A DNA stretch of 64,000 nucleotides, from NCBI GenBank assembly GCA_029204225.1, contig CM055097.1, forward strand, positions 1,099,414-1,163,413, read 5' to 3'. Shown piece by piece: positions 25,572-37,794 of the stretch (positions are counted from its first letter, which is position 1; every line of letters starts with the position of its first letter). A program made the translations under genes and the position numbers. Origin of the DNA: Diphasiastrum complanatum (taxonomy: Eukaryota > Streptophyta > Lycopodiopsida > Lycopodiales > Lycopodiaceae). Under the pieces are notes generated by a model that ran no database searches, had not been told where the DNA came from, and was given only the letters and a program-made list of their open reading frames with translations.

Positions 25572-25778
25572 TGTAGGCTCGATGTTCTCGCGTCGTAGTA
25601 GCCCTCCTGCCTGTCAACAAGGGTTAGAACACTGGATAGGTGCCTAACTATAAATAGGTACTTTTAGATAGTTCTCTACTTTTTCTCTAACTCTATCACC
25701 ACTATCACTACTCACCCTTAACTCTACTCTACTAAACCTACATTCATCATGATTTTTGTGAAAGGGAATAGAGAGTAG

Positions 25779-25841
<63 letters not shown>

Positions 25842-26363
25842 TGTGTGTGTGAGGGTGGAGGTTAGCTCAAATGCTCCTTATGCTTGCTAATGGAGAAACA
25901 TTCACTATCACAACAATATATAAACTAGAAGCAAATAGAAAGCACAATCAAAAGCATTAGCAAGTAGTGAATAGCAAATGAGGATGCTTCTCTCCAAAGT
26001 TTGGTAGAGTTTCCTCCTTCTCAATAAGCATGAAAAATAGAGTACAAATGGTGTCTTTTTATAAATGGGGAAGGCCCTTGCCCCAAAATTCTATTGGCTA
26101 ATATGTACATTGATCCTAACCATTCATCTTGGACCCAACTTAATCCAAGGGTCCACAAAAAGTACATTAGAATTTACAAGATTCATGTGAGTCCAACGTT
26201 GGACCCAACTCTAAAATAATAAACTTCCAAGTTTAAAATGACATTGGGCCTCAAGTCATATTCTAATTACAAGGGGCCCAAGTCCATTATTTCTATTTAC
26301 AATCACCTTGCGTGCTCCTTGGGTCATGGACTTATACGTGCAGGAAGCCATGCCCTCCCAACA
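25572..26363 (-). repeat. 5' LTR of gypsy G4 containing a (GA)n tract
   Basis: It starts TGTAGGCTCG beside the primer site; the far end is taken as CCCAACA near 26363 and is uncertain by tens of bases. A compound (GA)n(GT)n microsatellite lies inside at 25783-25850. Confidence 0.55.
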
Positions 26364-26416
26364 CATTTATTGACTCATTTTCTTTTATTTGCTCTATGTT
26401 GAGAATACTCCCAACA

Positions 26417-27745
26417 ATCAGATGGATGTAAAATCTGCTTTTCTAAATGGTGAGTTAGAAGAAGAGGTATTCATAAATCAACCTGAAGGCTTTGTAGTGA
26501 AAGGACAAGAGAATAAAGTATGTCGCTTGAAGAAAGCACCTTATGGTCTTAAACAGGCACCGCGTGCCTGGTACATCAAGATTGATGCCTACTTTTGTTC
26601 TAACGGGATGGTGAGAACGCATTCTGATCCAAATCTTTATGTCTTATGCTTTGATGGTATGGTTGCTTTGGTTGCTCTTTATGTTAATGACTTGATTATC
26701 ACGGGGAATAATCAAGAGATGATAAATATGATCAAGAAGGATCTCATGGAACAATTCGAGATGACAGATCTCAACCTAATGCATTATTGCCTTGGAGTAG
26801 AGGTGTGGCAAAAAGGACATGAAGTGGGTCTAACACAAGTAAAGTATGTCAGAGAATTGCTGCACAGGTTCAGGTTGTAGGATTGTAACCCAGTGAACAC
26901 TCCTATTTAGCCAGGTAAAAAGCTTTCTAAGCTTGACGAATCACATCCATTTGATGCTACGCTGTATAGGCAGTTAGTAGGAGGCTTGATTTATCCTACC
27001 ACAACTAGACCAAATATATGCTATGTTATTGGTATTGTAAGTCAGTTTATGATAGCACCTACAAAAACACATTGGAAGGTAGCCAAGCGCATTTTGCATT
27101 ATGTCAAAGGCACTTCAAATTATGGCTTGGTGTATATGAAGCATGAGGGTTTGCCTGAGTTATGTGGCTATGTGGATGCGGATTGGGGAGGTGACTATGA
27201 TGATCGTAGATCAACTACAAGGTATGTATTCCAGCTTTGTAGCAGTTGCTTTTCCTGGTCTAGTAAGAAGCAAAATATAGTTGCTCTATCCACAACAGAA
27301 GCATAGTATAAGGCAATGTATAGTGCAGCACAAGAAGCCATATGATTGAGGTAAATCTTGAATGAAGTTGGCATGAAACAGAAAAATCCCACTACTATAC
27401 ATAGCGACAGTCAGAGTGACATTTAGCTAAAAAGAATATGGTGCTCCATGCGAGAACCAAACACATCGAGATTCAGTATCACTTTATACATGAGAGACTG
27501 CTGAGTCGTGAAATTCATGTTGTTCATAGTAGTATGGACGAACAACTAGCTGACATTTTCACTAAGCCACTCATTAGAGAAAAGTTTGATAAGTTTAGAT
27601 CAAAGCTTTCAGTACTTAAAGTTTGTTAACTTTGACGCTATGTATATGGATGTATAAAAAGTAGATTCTACTTTTAGGAAGAGAGTTAGAATTACAGTAA
27701 AACTACTATGTTACTGTACCGTAGGTCTTATCAGTGGATAAGTAT
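26417..27745 (+). mobile_element. Copia family A-like fragment C (RT, RNase H, partial 3' LTR)
   Basis: Homology to copia A begins abruptly at [18 protein letters not shown] and continues through RNase H to ADIFTKPL. A polypurine-like TTTTAGGAAGAG and 62 bases of 3' LTR (27684-27745) follow. The catalytic YVDD motif reads YVND here ([11 protein letters not shown]), so one catalytic Asp is lost. Stops occur near 26878, 26908 and 27304. The left part was lost before or at the G4 LTR junction; the right is cut by copia B2 LTR. Confidence 0.87.
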
Positions 27746-28106
27746 TAGTAGAACCCAAGAGAACCATGTATAAGCATGAAATGAGATAGAGAAGAGAGAA
27801 TATTACTCTCTCTACGAGTTACATCCTTTTATAACAGGTCCAAACCCTATTTGGCCACTTGGCTTTCTCTCCAAAATGCTAACTCTACTAATTTTGGGTC
27901 TAGATTCAATGTACCCAACTATTCAAATTTGAATCTACTCAAACTCGCATTCTAACTTTCCCACACTTTCAAAAGTGTTTATTCAAATGAAATTTAGACT
28001 ATTGAACTTTGAAAAGTCAACCTCTAAGTCTAAAACAAGTTTTGGCCTCAATATGCCAAATATGAAAATATTGCAAAATGTGGTGAAACTAGTTGAATCT
28101 TTCACA
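27746..28106 (-). repeat. 3' LTR of copia B2, left end missing
   Basis: It matches the right-hand half of the 648-bp B-family LTR from TAGTAGAACCC onward and ends TTTCACA. Polypurine complement CTCCCTCTTCAACT follows at 28107-28120. The missing half was replaced by copia C LTR sequence. Confidence 0.85.
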
Positions 28107-28573
28107 CTCCCTCTTCAACTAGTTTTAGCATAGACTTTGATAGCACTCCAAGTGAAATCCTATGCTTCATGAACAAGTCCTTTCCCAATGCTTGAAGATA
28201 TCAGCTACACATTCCCTTGAAGACACATGTTGAAGCTCCACCTCCTTTGCAATGACTTGCTCCCTCACAAAATGATATTGTATCTCAATATGCTTGCTCC
28301 TAGTATGAAAGATAGGATTGGATGCCATTCTTTGGGCTGATTGATTGTCACAAAAGATGATTGGTACCTCAAAACTCGCTTTCCTAGATTCCAATGCTCC
28401 TCACTAGGATCTTGCATGAATTGACTCAATCTTCCAGCGCAATAGCTTAGAGCAGGTCTAGTAATGGTTAGATAGACGAGTGAACCAAATAGCTTCCTAT
28501 AGAGAGTAATGTCCTCGAAGGATCTTTCATTACCTCTTATAGTTAGCTTTACATGAGACTCCATAGGTGTATC
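28107..28573 (-). pseudogene. Copia B2 pol C-terminus, with internal RNase H deletion
   Basis: The right part encodes ERSFEDITLYRKLFGSLVYL and SQFMQDPSEEHWNLGKRVLRY. The left part encodes DNQSAQRMASNPIF, KHIEIQYHF and ADIF. Compared with copy B1, roughly 360 bases between RVLRY and the DNQSAQ block are missing, removing the RNase H core; the two halves are in different frames. The right end is the copia A insertion point. Confidence 0.88.
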
Positions 28574-28846
28574 AGTTAGAATTAAAGTAGAATCACTGTG
28601 CTACTATACTGTGGGTCCTATCAATGGATAAGGATCAGTTGGCCTCGCCATGAGGCAAGTCGATGGGACACGCATCCCGCCAACGGCAACCTGGGTCATG
28701 CATGGGTTGCCTGAGTGAACAACTATATGTACAGTGTAATTTGTTTTGAGAAATACAGTTGCTATGTGAGCTTGCTGTGGAGAGTGTTTTCTGTCTGTGT
28801 TACTGTGTAGCAAGATCTGTGTTCCTGTGCAAAGCAAATTCTAAGT
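28574..28846 (+). repeat. 5' LTR of copia A
   Basis: It runs from AGTTAGAATT to AATTCTAAGT. The ends form a near-perfect inverted repeat but lack the usual TG...CA. The exact boundary is inferred from the GTATC duplication and the adjoining primer site. Confidence 0.88.
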
Positions 28847-28860
28847 TGGTATCAGAGCCA
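28847..28860 (+). other. Primer-binding site of copia A, initiator tRNA-Met type
   Basis: TGGTATCAGAGCCA starts immediately after the LTR. Confidence 0.9.
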
Positions 28861-30139
28861 TACAGGGAGTGTACACAGTACATCATCATCGTTGAAGAGA
28901 GCTTTGGGAGAACTGTCTTCTGAGAGTTCGAGGTTTACGGCGGTTTGAAGACAGAAGGAGAAACATTGGTGCAGAGAGTTTAACACACAGAAGCTTGGTA
29001 AGCTTGAGACTGTGTGAGGATTCAGAGACAAGGGTTGTCGGTTGAATCAGAACCTCAACAAATGGAATTTTAAAATTCTGAAGTAGGCTATTCGGTGTTT
29101 GCAGTCAGCGTGCAATCAATCGGACACCATTTGATAAACGGTGTGAAGCTTCAGCTTTCCAGTAGTAGGGCAACCTCAGAGCAATTGATTTGGCCAGCCA
29201 GAGAGCTATGAAAAACAAGCCAAGTTCAAGGTTGTGAGAAAAACCCCAGTCTAGGGTCTGGAAGCCAAAAAGCAAAGTTTTCTCTCTATTCTGAACTATT
29301 TTTCAAGCTGTAAAAGCACACAGGAGGGCGCCCTAGCAGTGCGAGCCTGATCAGGAGTGGCCGTGGACAACCGCAACTCAAAGAGAGAGAGAGATTGTTG
29401 AAAAATCCTCAAGGGAGCCATAGTTGGAAAACGTAGGAGGAGGAAGAGCCCGCAGACAGATCGCGCGCGGTGGAGAGAGGTGGGTTCCTAGCATTCCGGA
29501 GTGAGTAGTGCTTGTAGGCACATGGATCAACGCACAAAAGCATCTAGGACCGTAGGATGAGTCCCTATGATGATCAATGATTGAGATCATGCTTTTGGAA
29601 AGCAGTGTGAGCCTTTGAATCGGAATAAGCCATTAGATGGCAAGTCAAGGGGCTGTGAAAGTTTGAAGGGCAATTGGGCCTTCAATTTCATTAAAAAATT
29701 TCATACTGAAATGGGAGTTGGGTCCCTTCACAAGTGAAGAGTGAAGTTTCTTCAAGATGAAGAACCAGTTCAAAAACAAAGAAAATCCCTATTTTTGGGT
29801 CCTTTGCCCGTTTTGACCCAAATGAAAGGCTATAACTTCCAAACGAAGGGCACCCGGACTGTACTTGCAAGTACGGTACAACAAAATAGAGTGATTGCAG
29901 CAGAGAAAGTGTTCGGAGTGCACCAGAAGTGATTTCACCATTCTATCGGGCACGAAGTTGGGAGTTGACGACTGAGTGCATTTCGGAAGGCGACGCTAAT
30001 TTGCCTTTCAAATTGGTGGAAAAGCAGTGAGTGGCCTGGTAAGGGAAAAAGTGCCGGTCATTATTTTCAACTTCTGACATCATTGTTGGCCTCGGCATAC
30101 TGTTTTTAGCCTACGACAGAAGTTTCAAGCAGTTTTGCG
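28861..30139 (+). other. Leader of copia A, about 1.3 kb
   Basis: This is long for a copia leader. It contains a short GA tract near 29380 and no recognised domain. A minus-strand frame at 29378-29590 has no support. Confidence 0.6.
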
Positions 30140-30961
30140 ATGGCAAACATGGGAGAGTCCATTTTGAGTGAAAGTAGCAAATTGGACGGGATTTCCAACT
30201 ATGCAGTGTGGAAATTCAAAATGAAAAACATACTGATGGAGAAAGACGTGTGAGAAGTCATCACAGGTGATGAGAGAAGGCCGCCAAATGAAGCAGATAT
30301 CAAAGTGTTCGACAAAAAGATGAGGAAAGCTTTGACCTTCATTAACTTATTAGTGAAGGATCACATCATTACCCACATATGTGATGTTGTGACACCCAAA
30401 CAGACATGAGATGTGCTAAAGGAGTAGTTCGAGACGTCAAATCCATCAAGAATCATGTTTCTGAAGTCAAAGTTGAATAGTGCCCACATAGAGCAAGGAG
30501 AGCACATTCAGATGTACATGACCAGAATCAAGACAATGAGGGATGAACTGCATTCTATTGGTGAGCGCATACGTGATGTGGAGTTGGTGCACAATGCATT
30601 GTGCGGCATTGTAGAACCCTATCAGATGTTTGTGAGTGGAATAGCATCAAGAGAAAGGTTGCCAACCTTTGACGAGCTCATAGGAATCTTGATGCAAGAA
30701 GAGCAACGACGAGAAATGGTAAAAGCTAGACGTCAAAATACTGACGATCAGGCACTTGCGACACGCCAAAGACCAGGCAAGGGCAAGGGCAAGAAGAAGT
30801 CTAAACAGCAATTTGCCAAGTCTCAAGAGGATGAGAGATCTTCCAATAAGACCAAAAAGAAAGGCAAGTGCTTCCATTGTGGTAAAAAGGGCCATTGGAA
30901 AAGTGAATGTCACAAATTCTTGGCAGAACAAGACAAGGGGAAACCAAAGCAAAGCAGGTAA
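30140..30961 (+). pseudogene. Copia A gag
   Basis: It starts MANMGESILSE and shows the copia gag N-terminal pattern (YAVWKFKMKNILMEKD), the long helical middle, and a CCHC zinc knuckle CFHCGKKGHWKSEC near 30874-30915. Three in-frame stops near 30250, 30406 and 30426 sit where Trp, Trp and Gln are expected, so each is one C:G to T:A change. The stop at 30959-30961 leads into pol in another frame. Confidence 0.9.
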
Positions 30962-33900
30962 CCTTGTCGATGAGGGTGAGATTGAAGACTCTAGCATCTT
31001 TATATCTGCATTGTCATCTAATCAAGATGATCAAGCGTGGTATATTGACTCGGGAGCCACAAGACACATGACAGGTAGCAATAATTGGTTCAGTAGCATG
31101 AAAGTGTTGGATAATGAAATGTTCGTTTCACAGGCAAATGGCGAGGTGTGCAAGATCAAGGGGATAGGCACTATTTCAATCCAACTACCTGATGGAAAAA
31201 GCAGGATGATCAGGGGGGTACTTTATGTACCAGGTTTGAAGAAAAATCTACTTTCTGTTGGAGTCATTACTGATCAAAAGTTGAAGGTAGAATTCGCCCA
31301 TGATCGTTGCTTTGTGAAGGATGTGAACCAAAAGTTCAAAGTTATTGCAAATGGAGTAAGGGAGCCTAAAAATTGTACAGGTTGAATGCTGCAATCAAGG
31401 GGCAACATGGACTTGTATCATCCATTCCATCACAAACTGAGTTGTGGCATAAGAGGCTTGGTCACTTGAACTTGGGAAGTCTTAGTTTGATGAGGAAATT
31501 GGAGATGGTAATAGGATTGCCCACCATTGAAGACCACTTGAAATCGATGTGCGAATCATGTGTATATGGGAAGCAACATCAAGAGAAGTTCAATAAAGAG
31601 AGTGTTGCAAGAGCAAAGAACATCCTGAATTTAATCCACACAGATTTATGCAGGCCTATGAGGACCATGTCCTTAGGTGAAGCCTTCTATTTCATGACCT
31701 TTATTGATGATATGTCATGAAAGACGTGGATCTACTTCTTGAAGAAGAAATCAGATGCATTTGACAACTTCAAGAGCTTCAAAGCATTGGTCGAAAATCA
31801 AACAGGTAGGAAGATCAAAGTCCAAAGATCAGATAGTGGAGATGAGTACAACTCTAATGACTTCAATGATCTTTGTGATCAATGTGGGATTAAAAGACAA
31901 TTTACGCAAGCTCATACTCCTGCTCTCAATGGTGTAGCTGAGCGCAAGAATCGTATGATTGTGGAAAGTGCCAGATCTATGCTAGTTGAGATGACACTAC
32001 CAAAGAATTTTTGGTCAGAAGCATGCAGTACGGCAGTCTATCTTCAAAATAGAAGTCCTACCATTGCCATACCAAAGATAACACCTGAGGAAGCATTCAC
32101 GAAGAAGAAGCCAAAGGTGAACCACTTGTGAATCTTTGGATGTAAGGCCTTTGTACATGTTCCTAAGGAAGAGAGAAGTAAACTTGATGTGAAAGCTATC
32201 AAGTGCATATTCCTAGAATATGATGATCGTGTGAAGGGCTATAGATGTTTTGATCCAGTGGAAAACAAAGTCCATATAAGCCGTGATGTTATCTTTGATG
32301 AATCCAATATGTATGAAGATGAGGATGTTGAGAAGATAGATACATCCAGTGGAAAAGATGGTATAGTGAGAATACCACCTGATGATGATCCATTCATTGA
32401 CCTTCCGAGTGATGAACATGAGGATACATCTCAAGATAATACTACTCAATATCAAGAGACAGGTTGGAGAGGTAGGGACAAACCTTTTGGTGCAAGAAGG
32501 ATTAAAATTGCAGGTGACAAACACAAGGAGAAGGATGTACCGTGGGATACATTTTCACCAGGAAGCCGATCACCTGACATGAAGCTCCCTAAGTGGTTTG
32601 AGAGGTTGTTGGAGAGCCGCGACATGGATGACTTTCCAGGATCATCTAGCCAGGGAGAGCTACGAAGATCAACAAGAGAGAAGACACAACCTCAGAGGTA
32701 TGAAATAAATTATGCTCTCTTATCTAGTATTATTCAAAGCAAAGAACCTTTGACTTTTGGTGAAGCGAAGGGTGATGACATTTGGGTCAAGGCCATGGGA
32801 GAGGAGATGGAGTCAATTGCTAAGCATAGCACATGGGACTTAGTAGAACCACCAACTGGCAAGAAACCCATTGGTTGCAAATGGGTATACAGGACTAAGT
32901 ACCATGCAGATGGAAGTATAGCAAAGCACAAGGCAAGATTGGTGATCAAAGGGTATGCACAAAGTAAAGGCATCAACTATGAGGAGACCTTTGCGCCGGT
33001 ATGTAAGTGGAATACTCTACGTCTACTTGTTGCTTTAGCTTCACATTTTGGTTGGCCTTTGCATCAGATGGATGTGAAATCTGCTTTTCTGAATGGTGAG
33101 TTGGAAGAAGAGGTGTTCATGGATCAACCTGAAGGCTTTGTAGCGAAGAAACAAGAAAATAAAGTATGTTGCTTGAAGAAAGCACTCTATGGTCTTAAAC
33201 AGGCACCACGTGCGTGATATAGCAGGATTGATGCCTACTTTCGTTCAAAGAGGATGGTAAGAACACACTCTGATCCAAATCTATATGTCGTATGCTTTGA
33301 TGGTATGGTTGCTTTGATTGCTCTTTATGTTGATGACTTGATTATTACAGGAAATAATCAAGAGATGATAGACATGATCAAGAAAGACCTCATGGAACAA
33401 TTCGAGATGACAGATCTCAGCCTGATGCATTATTGTCTTGGAGTAGAGGTGTGGCAAAAAGGACACGAAGTGGGTTTAACACAGGTGAAGTATATCAAAG
33501 AGTTGCTGCACAGGTTTAGGTTGCAGGATTGCAAACCAGTGAATACTCCTATTGAACCAGGTAAAAAGCTTTCTAAGCTTGATGAGTCACAGTCATTTGA
33601 TGCTACGCTGTATAGGCAGTTAGTAGGGAGCTTGATTTACCTTACCACGACTAGACCAGATATATGCTATGCTGTTGGCATTGTACGTCAGTTTATGACA
33701 ACACCTACAGAAACGCATTGGAAGGCAGCTAAATGCATTTTGCATTATGTGAAAGGCACTTCATAGTATGGCTTGATATACAGGAAGCATGATGGTTTAC
33801 CTGAGTTGTGTGGCTATGTGGATGTGGATTGAGGAGGTGACTATGATGATCGTAGATCCACCACAGGGTATGTATTCCAGTTTTGTGGCAATTGCTTTTC

Positions 33901-34280
33901 CTGGTCTAGTAAGAAGCAAAGTACAATTTCTCTTTCAACCACAGAGGCAGAGTATAAGGAAATGTGTAGTGCAGCACAGGAAGCTATATATATGGTTGAG
34001 TCAAATCTTGTAAGAAGTTGGCATGAAGCAGAAAAATTCCACGATATTACATAGAGACAGTCAGAGTGACATTCATCTAGCAAAAAATCCAGTATTCCAT
34101 GCGAGAACTAAACACATTGAGATTCCGTATCACTTTATACGTGAGAGGCTGCTGAATCGTGAAATTCATGTTGTTCATTGTAGCATAGAAGAACAACTAG
34201 CTGATATTTTCACTAAGCCACTTGTTGGAGAAAAGTTTGATAAGTTTAGATCAGAGCTTTCTGTACTTAAAATTTGTTGA
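30962..34280 (+). pseudogene. Copia A pol (protease, integrase, RT, RNase H)
   Basis: Domains in order: protease [13 protein letters not shown] near 31040; gag-pre-integrase LWHKRLGHLNLGSL near 31440; integrase with HTDL, SDSGDEY and NGVAERKNR, so the catalytic acids are still present; RT with [21 protein letters not shown] and YVDDLIITG near 33330; RNase H tail with STTEAEY and ADIFTKPL, ending about 34280. Stops near 31718, 32129, 33217, 33764 and 33829 and frameshifts near 31370 and 33770 disable it. TGA at 33217 replaces the Trp after QAPRA. Confidence 0.93.
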
Positions 34281-34334
34281 CTTTAAAGCTATGTATATGA
34301 CTGTATATAACGTAGACTCTACTTTAAGGGAGAG

Positions 34335-34608
34335 AGTTAGAATTAAAGTAGAATCACTGTGCTATTGTATTGTGGGTCCTATCAGTGGATAAGGATCAGT
34401 TGGCCTCGCCACGAGGCAAGTCGACGGGACACGCATCCCGCCAACGGCAACCTGGGTCATGCATGGGTTGCCTAAGTGAACAACTATATGTATAGTGTAA
34501 TTTCATTTTGAGAAATACAGTTGCTATGTGAGCTTGATGTGGAGAGTGTTTTCTATCTATGTTATTGTGTAGCATGATCTGTATTCCTGTGCAAAGCAAA
34601 TTCTAAGT
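34335..34608 (+). repeat. 3' LTR of copia A
   Basis: It follows a purine-rich TTTAAGGGAGAG and ends AATTCTAAGT before the GTATC duplication. Length 274 bases against 273 in the 5' copy. Confidence 0.88.
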
Positions 34609-34613
34609 GTATC

Positions 34614-36648
34614 AATAGCTTTTGCATCTACCATATGAAATCTTTATAAAATAGAATTAGCATACTTCTCTTGACAAATGAAAGTAGATTTAGAAGATCT
34701 AATGACTTCTATTCCCAAAATGTAATGCAAATTACCAAGATCATGCACCTCAAACTCCTTAAGAGCATTCTTGATATCCTCCACATCTTTATTGTCTCCA
34801 GCACTCAAGATAATATCATCCACATAAATTAGCAAGATGGTAACATCATTTCCAGCAAACCTATAATAAAGTGAATGATCATACTCACTCATAACAAAGC
34901 CTTGAGAGAGTGAAAAAGTATTAAGCTTAGCATACCAACTCCTTGGTGCTTGCTTAAGGCCATACAAATTCTTTTGTAGAAGACACACATGATTTGGCTT
35001 TGTTGATGAAATGTAGCTCTCGGGTTGTTCCATGTACACTTCCTTCTCAAGATCACCATTCAAGAATGCATTTGAAATGTCCATTTGCCATAGATCCCAT
35101 CCATAAAGTGTAGCAAGTGAAATGATGACTCGAATGCTTACCATCTTTGCCACGGGTGCAAAGGTCTCATCATAGTCAATCCCTTATTGTTGAGCATATT
35201 TTTTTGCCACTAACCTTGCCTTGTACTTGTTGATAGATCCATCTTGGTTTGTCTTCACCTTGAAGATCCATTTGCATCCAATAGCTTTCTTGTCCTTAGG
35301 CAACTCCACCAATCTCCATGTTCCATTCTTCATAAGAGCTTGATACTCAAGATCCATTGCTTGGATCCACTCCTCTTCTTTCCTTGCTTGATCTACACTT
35401 GTAGGCTCATCCAAAGAGGTTAGGAAAGCAACATAATTTCCAGAAACTACTTGCTTGGCCTTTTGATCATATGTGAGCCTTGAAGGTACTTGTCTTTCTC
35501 TTGATGTTCTCCTTGGCTTTTGACTTGATGAAGGTCCATCATCACCACCATCCAAAGTAGGATCCTTCTCATCAACATCAAGAATGTTAGATCCATCCAC
35601 TCTACCATCAATCATGCTTGAAGACACCTTTGGAATATTCCCCTCATAAAAAACGACATCTCTACCAACAATCACTTTGTTAGTAGAAGGAATGTAAACC
35701 TTGTAGGCTTTACTCACCTCACTATATCCAACAAAAATACCTCTTCTTGAAGATGGATCCTCCTTGGTTCTATTATGAAGAATAATGTTGACATAGCACG
35801 TGCATCCAAAGGTTCTTACAAAGTTGACACTCATCCTCCTCTTGAATAGCATCTCAAAAGGTGTCCTTCCATCCAAAATAGCACTCGGCCACCTATTGCA
35901 CAAGAAATTGGCACACAACAAAACTTGATCCCAAAATGGTTTGTCAAGATTAGCACTTAACCTCATAGATTTAACACTTTCACATAAAGTCCTATTCCTC
36001 CTTTTAGCCACTCCATTTTGTTGTGGGGTCCTTGATGTTGTATACTCCCTTTTGATCCCATGCTCATCACAAAAGGCCTTGAACTTGTTAGATATGTACT
36101 CACCACCATTGTCACCTCTCAAGCACTTGATCTTTGTGAAAAATTGGTTCTCCCTTGCATTTTTGAACTTGACAAAGACATCATACACTTCATCCTTGTT
36201 CTTTAGTAAATAGATCCAACAAAATCTACTAAAATCATCAATGAATGTTACATACATCTTAGCTCCACTATTGCTAATTGTAGTAAATCCATGAATATCC
36301 GAATGTACAAGTTGAAAAGGCTTTGTAGATCTAGAAATAGATCTAGTATAAGGTAGTCTATGTGACTTAAACAAAGCACAAGATTCACAAACATGCTTGA
36401 CATCACTTAAAAAACGTGAAAGATCAATCACAACCTCCTTCCTTGCCATTACCTCCAATGACTTGAAGTTGAGGTGTCCCATCCTTTTGTGCCAAATCTC
36501 TTGAATAGAAATTTGCTCTCTTGCAACACATCCAATTTAGTTAGCAATAACACAAGCATCTAGTTTGAACAACTTCCCTTGCCTTTTACCTTTTCCAATC
36601 AAGACATCCTTCCTTTTGATCAAACAAGCATCTCCACCAAACTCCACC
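34614..36648 (-). pseudogene. Copia B2 integrase and reverse transcriptase
   Basis: The minus frame shows gag-pre-integrase (KRMGHLNFKSL), integrase (LVHSDIHGF, RGDNGGEYIS, then NGVAKRRNRTL), and RT ([43 protein letters not shown]). The third catalytic acid of integrase, normally Glu in NGVAER, reads Lys here. One stop at about 35183 breaks the RT N-terminus (AQQ then stop). The frame ends at the copia A insertion and continues at 28573 leftward. Confidence 0.93.
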
Positions 36649-37794
36649 TAGAGGCCTTTACTTAGCATTTGGCTCACACTAAGTAAATTTTTGGTAATAG
36701 ATGGAATAAACAAGACATTCTCCAAATGAACATTCTTGTTTGTAGAGAGAGAAATAGGAATTGTGCCAATCCCTTTGATTGCACACTCACCATCATTGGC
36801 CGTGTAGATCACCCTCTTGTCATCTCCATATGCCAACAAAGAAGTGAAGTACTCTCTGTGAAAAGTCATGTGTGAACTTGCTCCACTATCAATCCACCAA
36901 GGATCTAGATCTCCATCATTAGCAATCATACATGAAGACATCACAAAAGCATCATCATTTGCATCTTGAACATCCAAACCATCCTCATCAAGAGTAAGAT
37001 TACCTTGCTTTTCTCCTTGATCTCTCTTCTTCTTGTAGCACTCACTTGCAAAGTGTCCTTTGATGCCACAATAGAAGCACTTGAGCTTTGATCTATCCTT
37101 CTTTTTGCCACTTGAAGAAGCATCCACTTGATATTGCCCTTTAGACCACTTACTTTTGGTTTTGCCCTTGAATTTGCCCTGTGTGAACATAGCATCCTCT
37201 CGAAGTGTCGATGTGGATCCACCTCTTGCTTGAAGCCTATATTCCTCATTGATCAAGATCTCTTGTAGATCCATCAAATTTGGCAAAGTCTTTTGAATAG
37301 CAATACTTTGAACAATGTTAGCATGAGCATCCAACAAGCCATTAATAATCACTTGAATAAGCTTTCCTTCCTTAATGCTTTCATCTATGCAAGCTAACTC
37401 ATCATTCAATGCTTTCATTCTCAAAACAAAAGTACTTTGACTTTCTTCATTCTTTTGAAAACAAGAAAAGATTTGCCTTCTTAGAGTCAACACTCTAGAA
37501 GTAGACCTGGATTCATAAAGCTTCTTCAATGAATTCCAAGGATGATGTGCACTTACCAACTTCCTTGAGAAGTTCATTGGTAACATTCATCTTTATCATG
37601 TGTAGAGCCTTCTTGGCCCTCTTGTCATACCTGATTTGATCTTGTTGTGTTGCTGGTCTCTCCTCCAAACCTACAACAATATCCAAAACATCATTCATCT
37701 CAAGAAGTGACTCCATCCTCACTTTCCACAATGAATAGCTACTTGAGGTAAGCCTATCATTGGCTTCCAACATGACTCCAATTGAGGTTGTCAT
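36648..37794 (-). pseudogene. Copia B2 gag and protease
   Basis: The start MTTSIGVMLEANDRL is at 37794. The gag helical region is interrupted by one frameshift near 37515-37585. A CCHC knuckle (CFYCGIKGHFASEC) lies near 37050-37090, followed by the protease motif WWIDSGASSHMT near 36870-36910. The frame stops at 36648 after LLSVSQMLSKGL. Confidence 0.93.

Larger units (their letters stand above)
24254..26363 (-). mobile_element. Ty3/gypsy element G4, 5' part with tRNA-Asp type primer site
   Basis: The order on the minus strand is LTR (25572 to about 26363), primer site 25554-25570, leader, then a gag fragment (24254-24894) cut by copia B1. The primer site type differs from the Met type used by all other elements here. 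The integrase tail at 18734-18888 may be its other end. Confidence 0.75.
28574..34608 (+). mobile_element. Ty1/copia element A, complete but inactive, nested in copia B2
   Basis: LTRs at 28574-28846 and 34335-34608 flank primer site, long leader, gag and pol. GTATC occurs directly outside both LTRs (28569-28573, 34609-34613). The copia B2 reading frame on the two sides matches codon for codon around this duplication, which proves the order of insertion. LTRs differ at about 16 of 273 bases by eye. The gene order protease-integrase-RT-RNase H is that of Ty1/copia. Confidence 0.95.
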
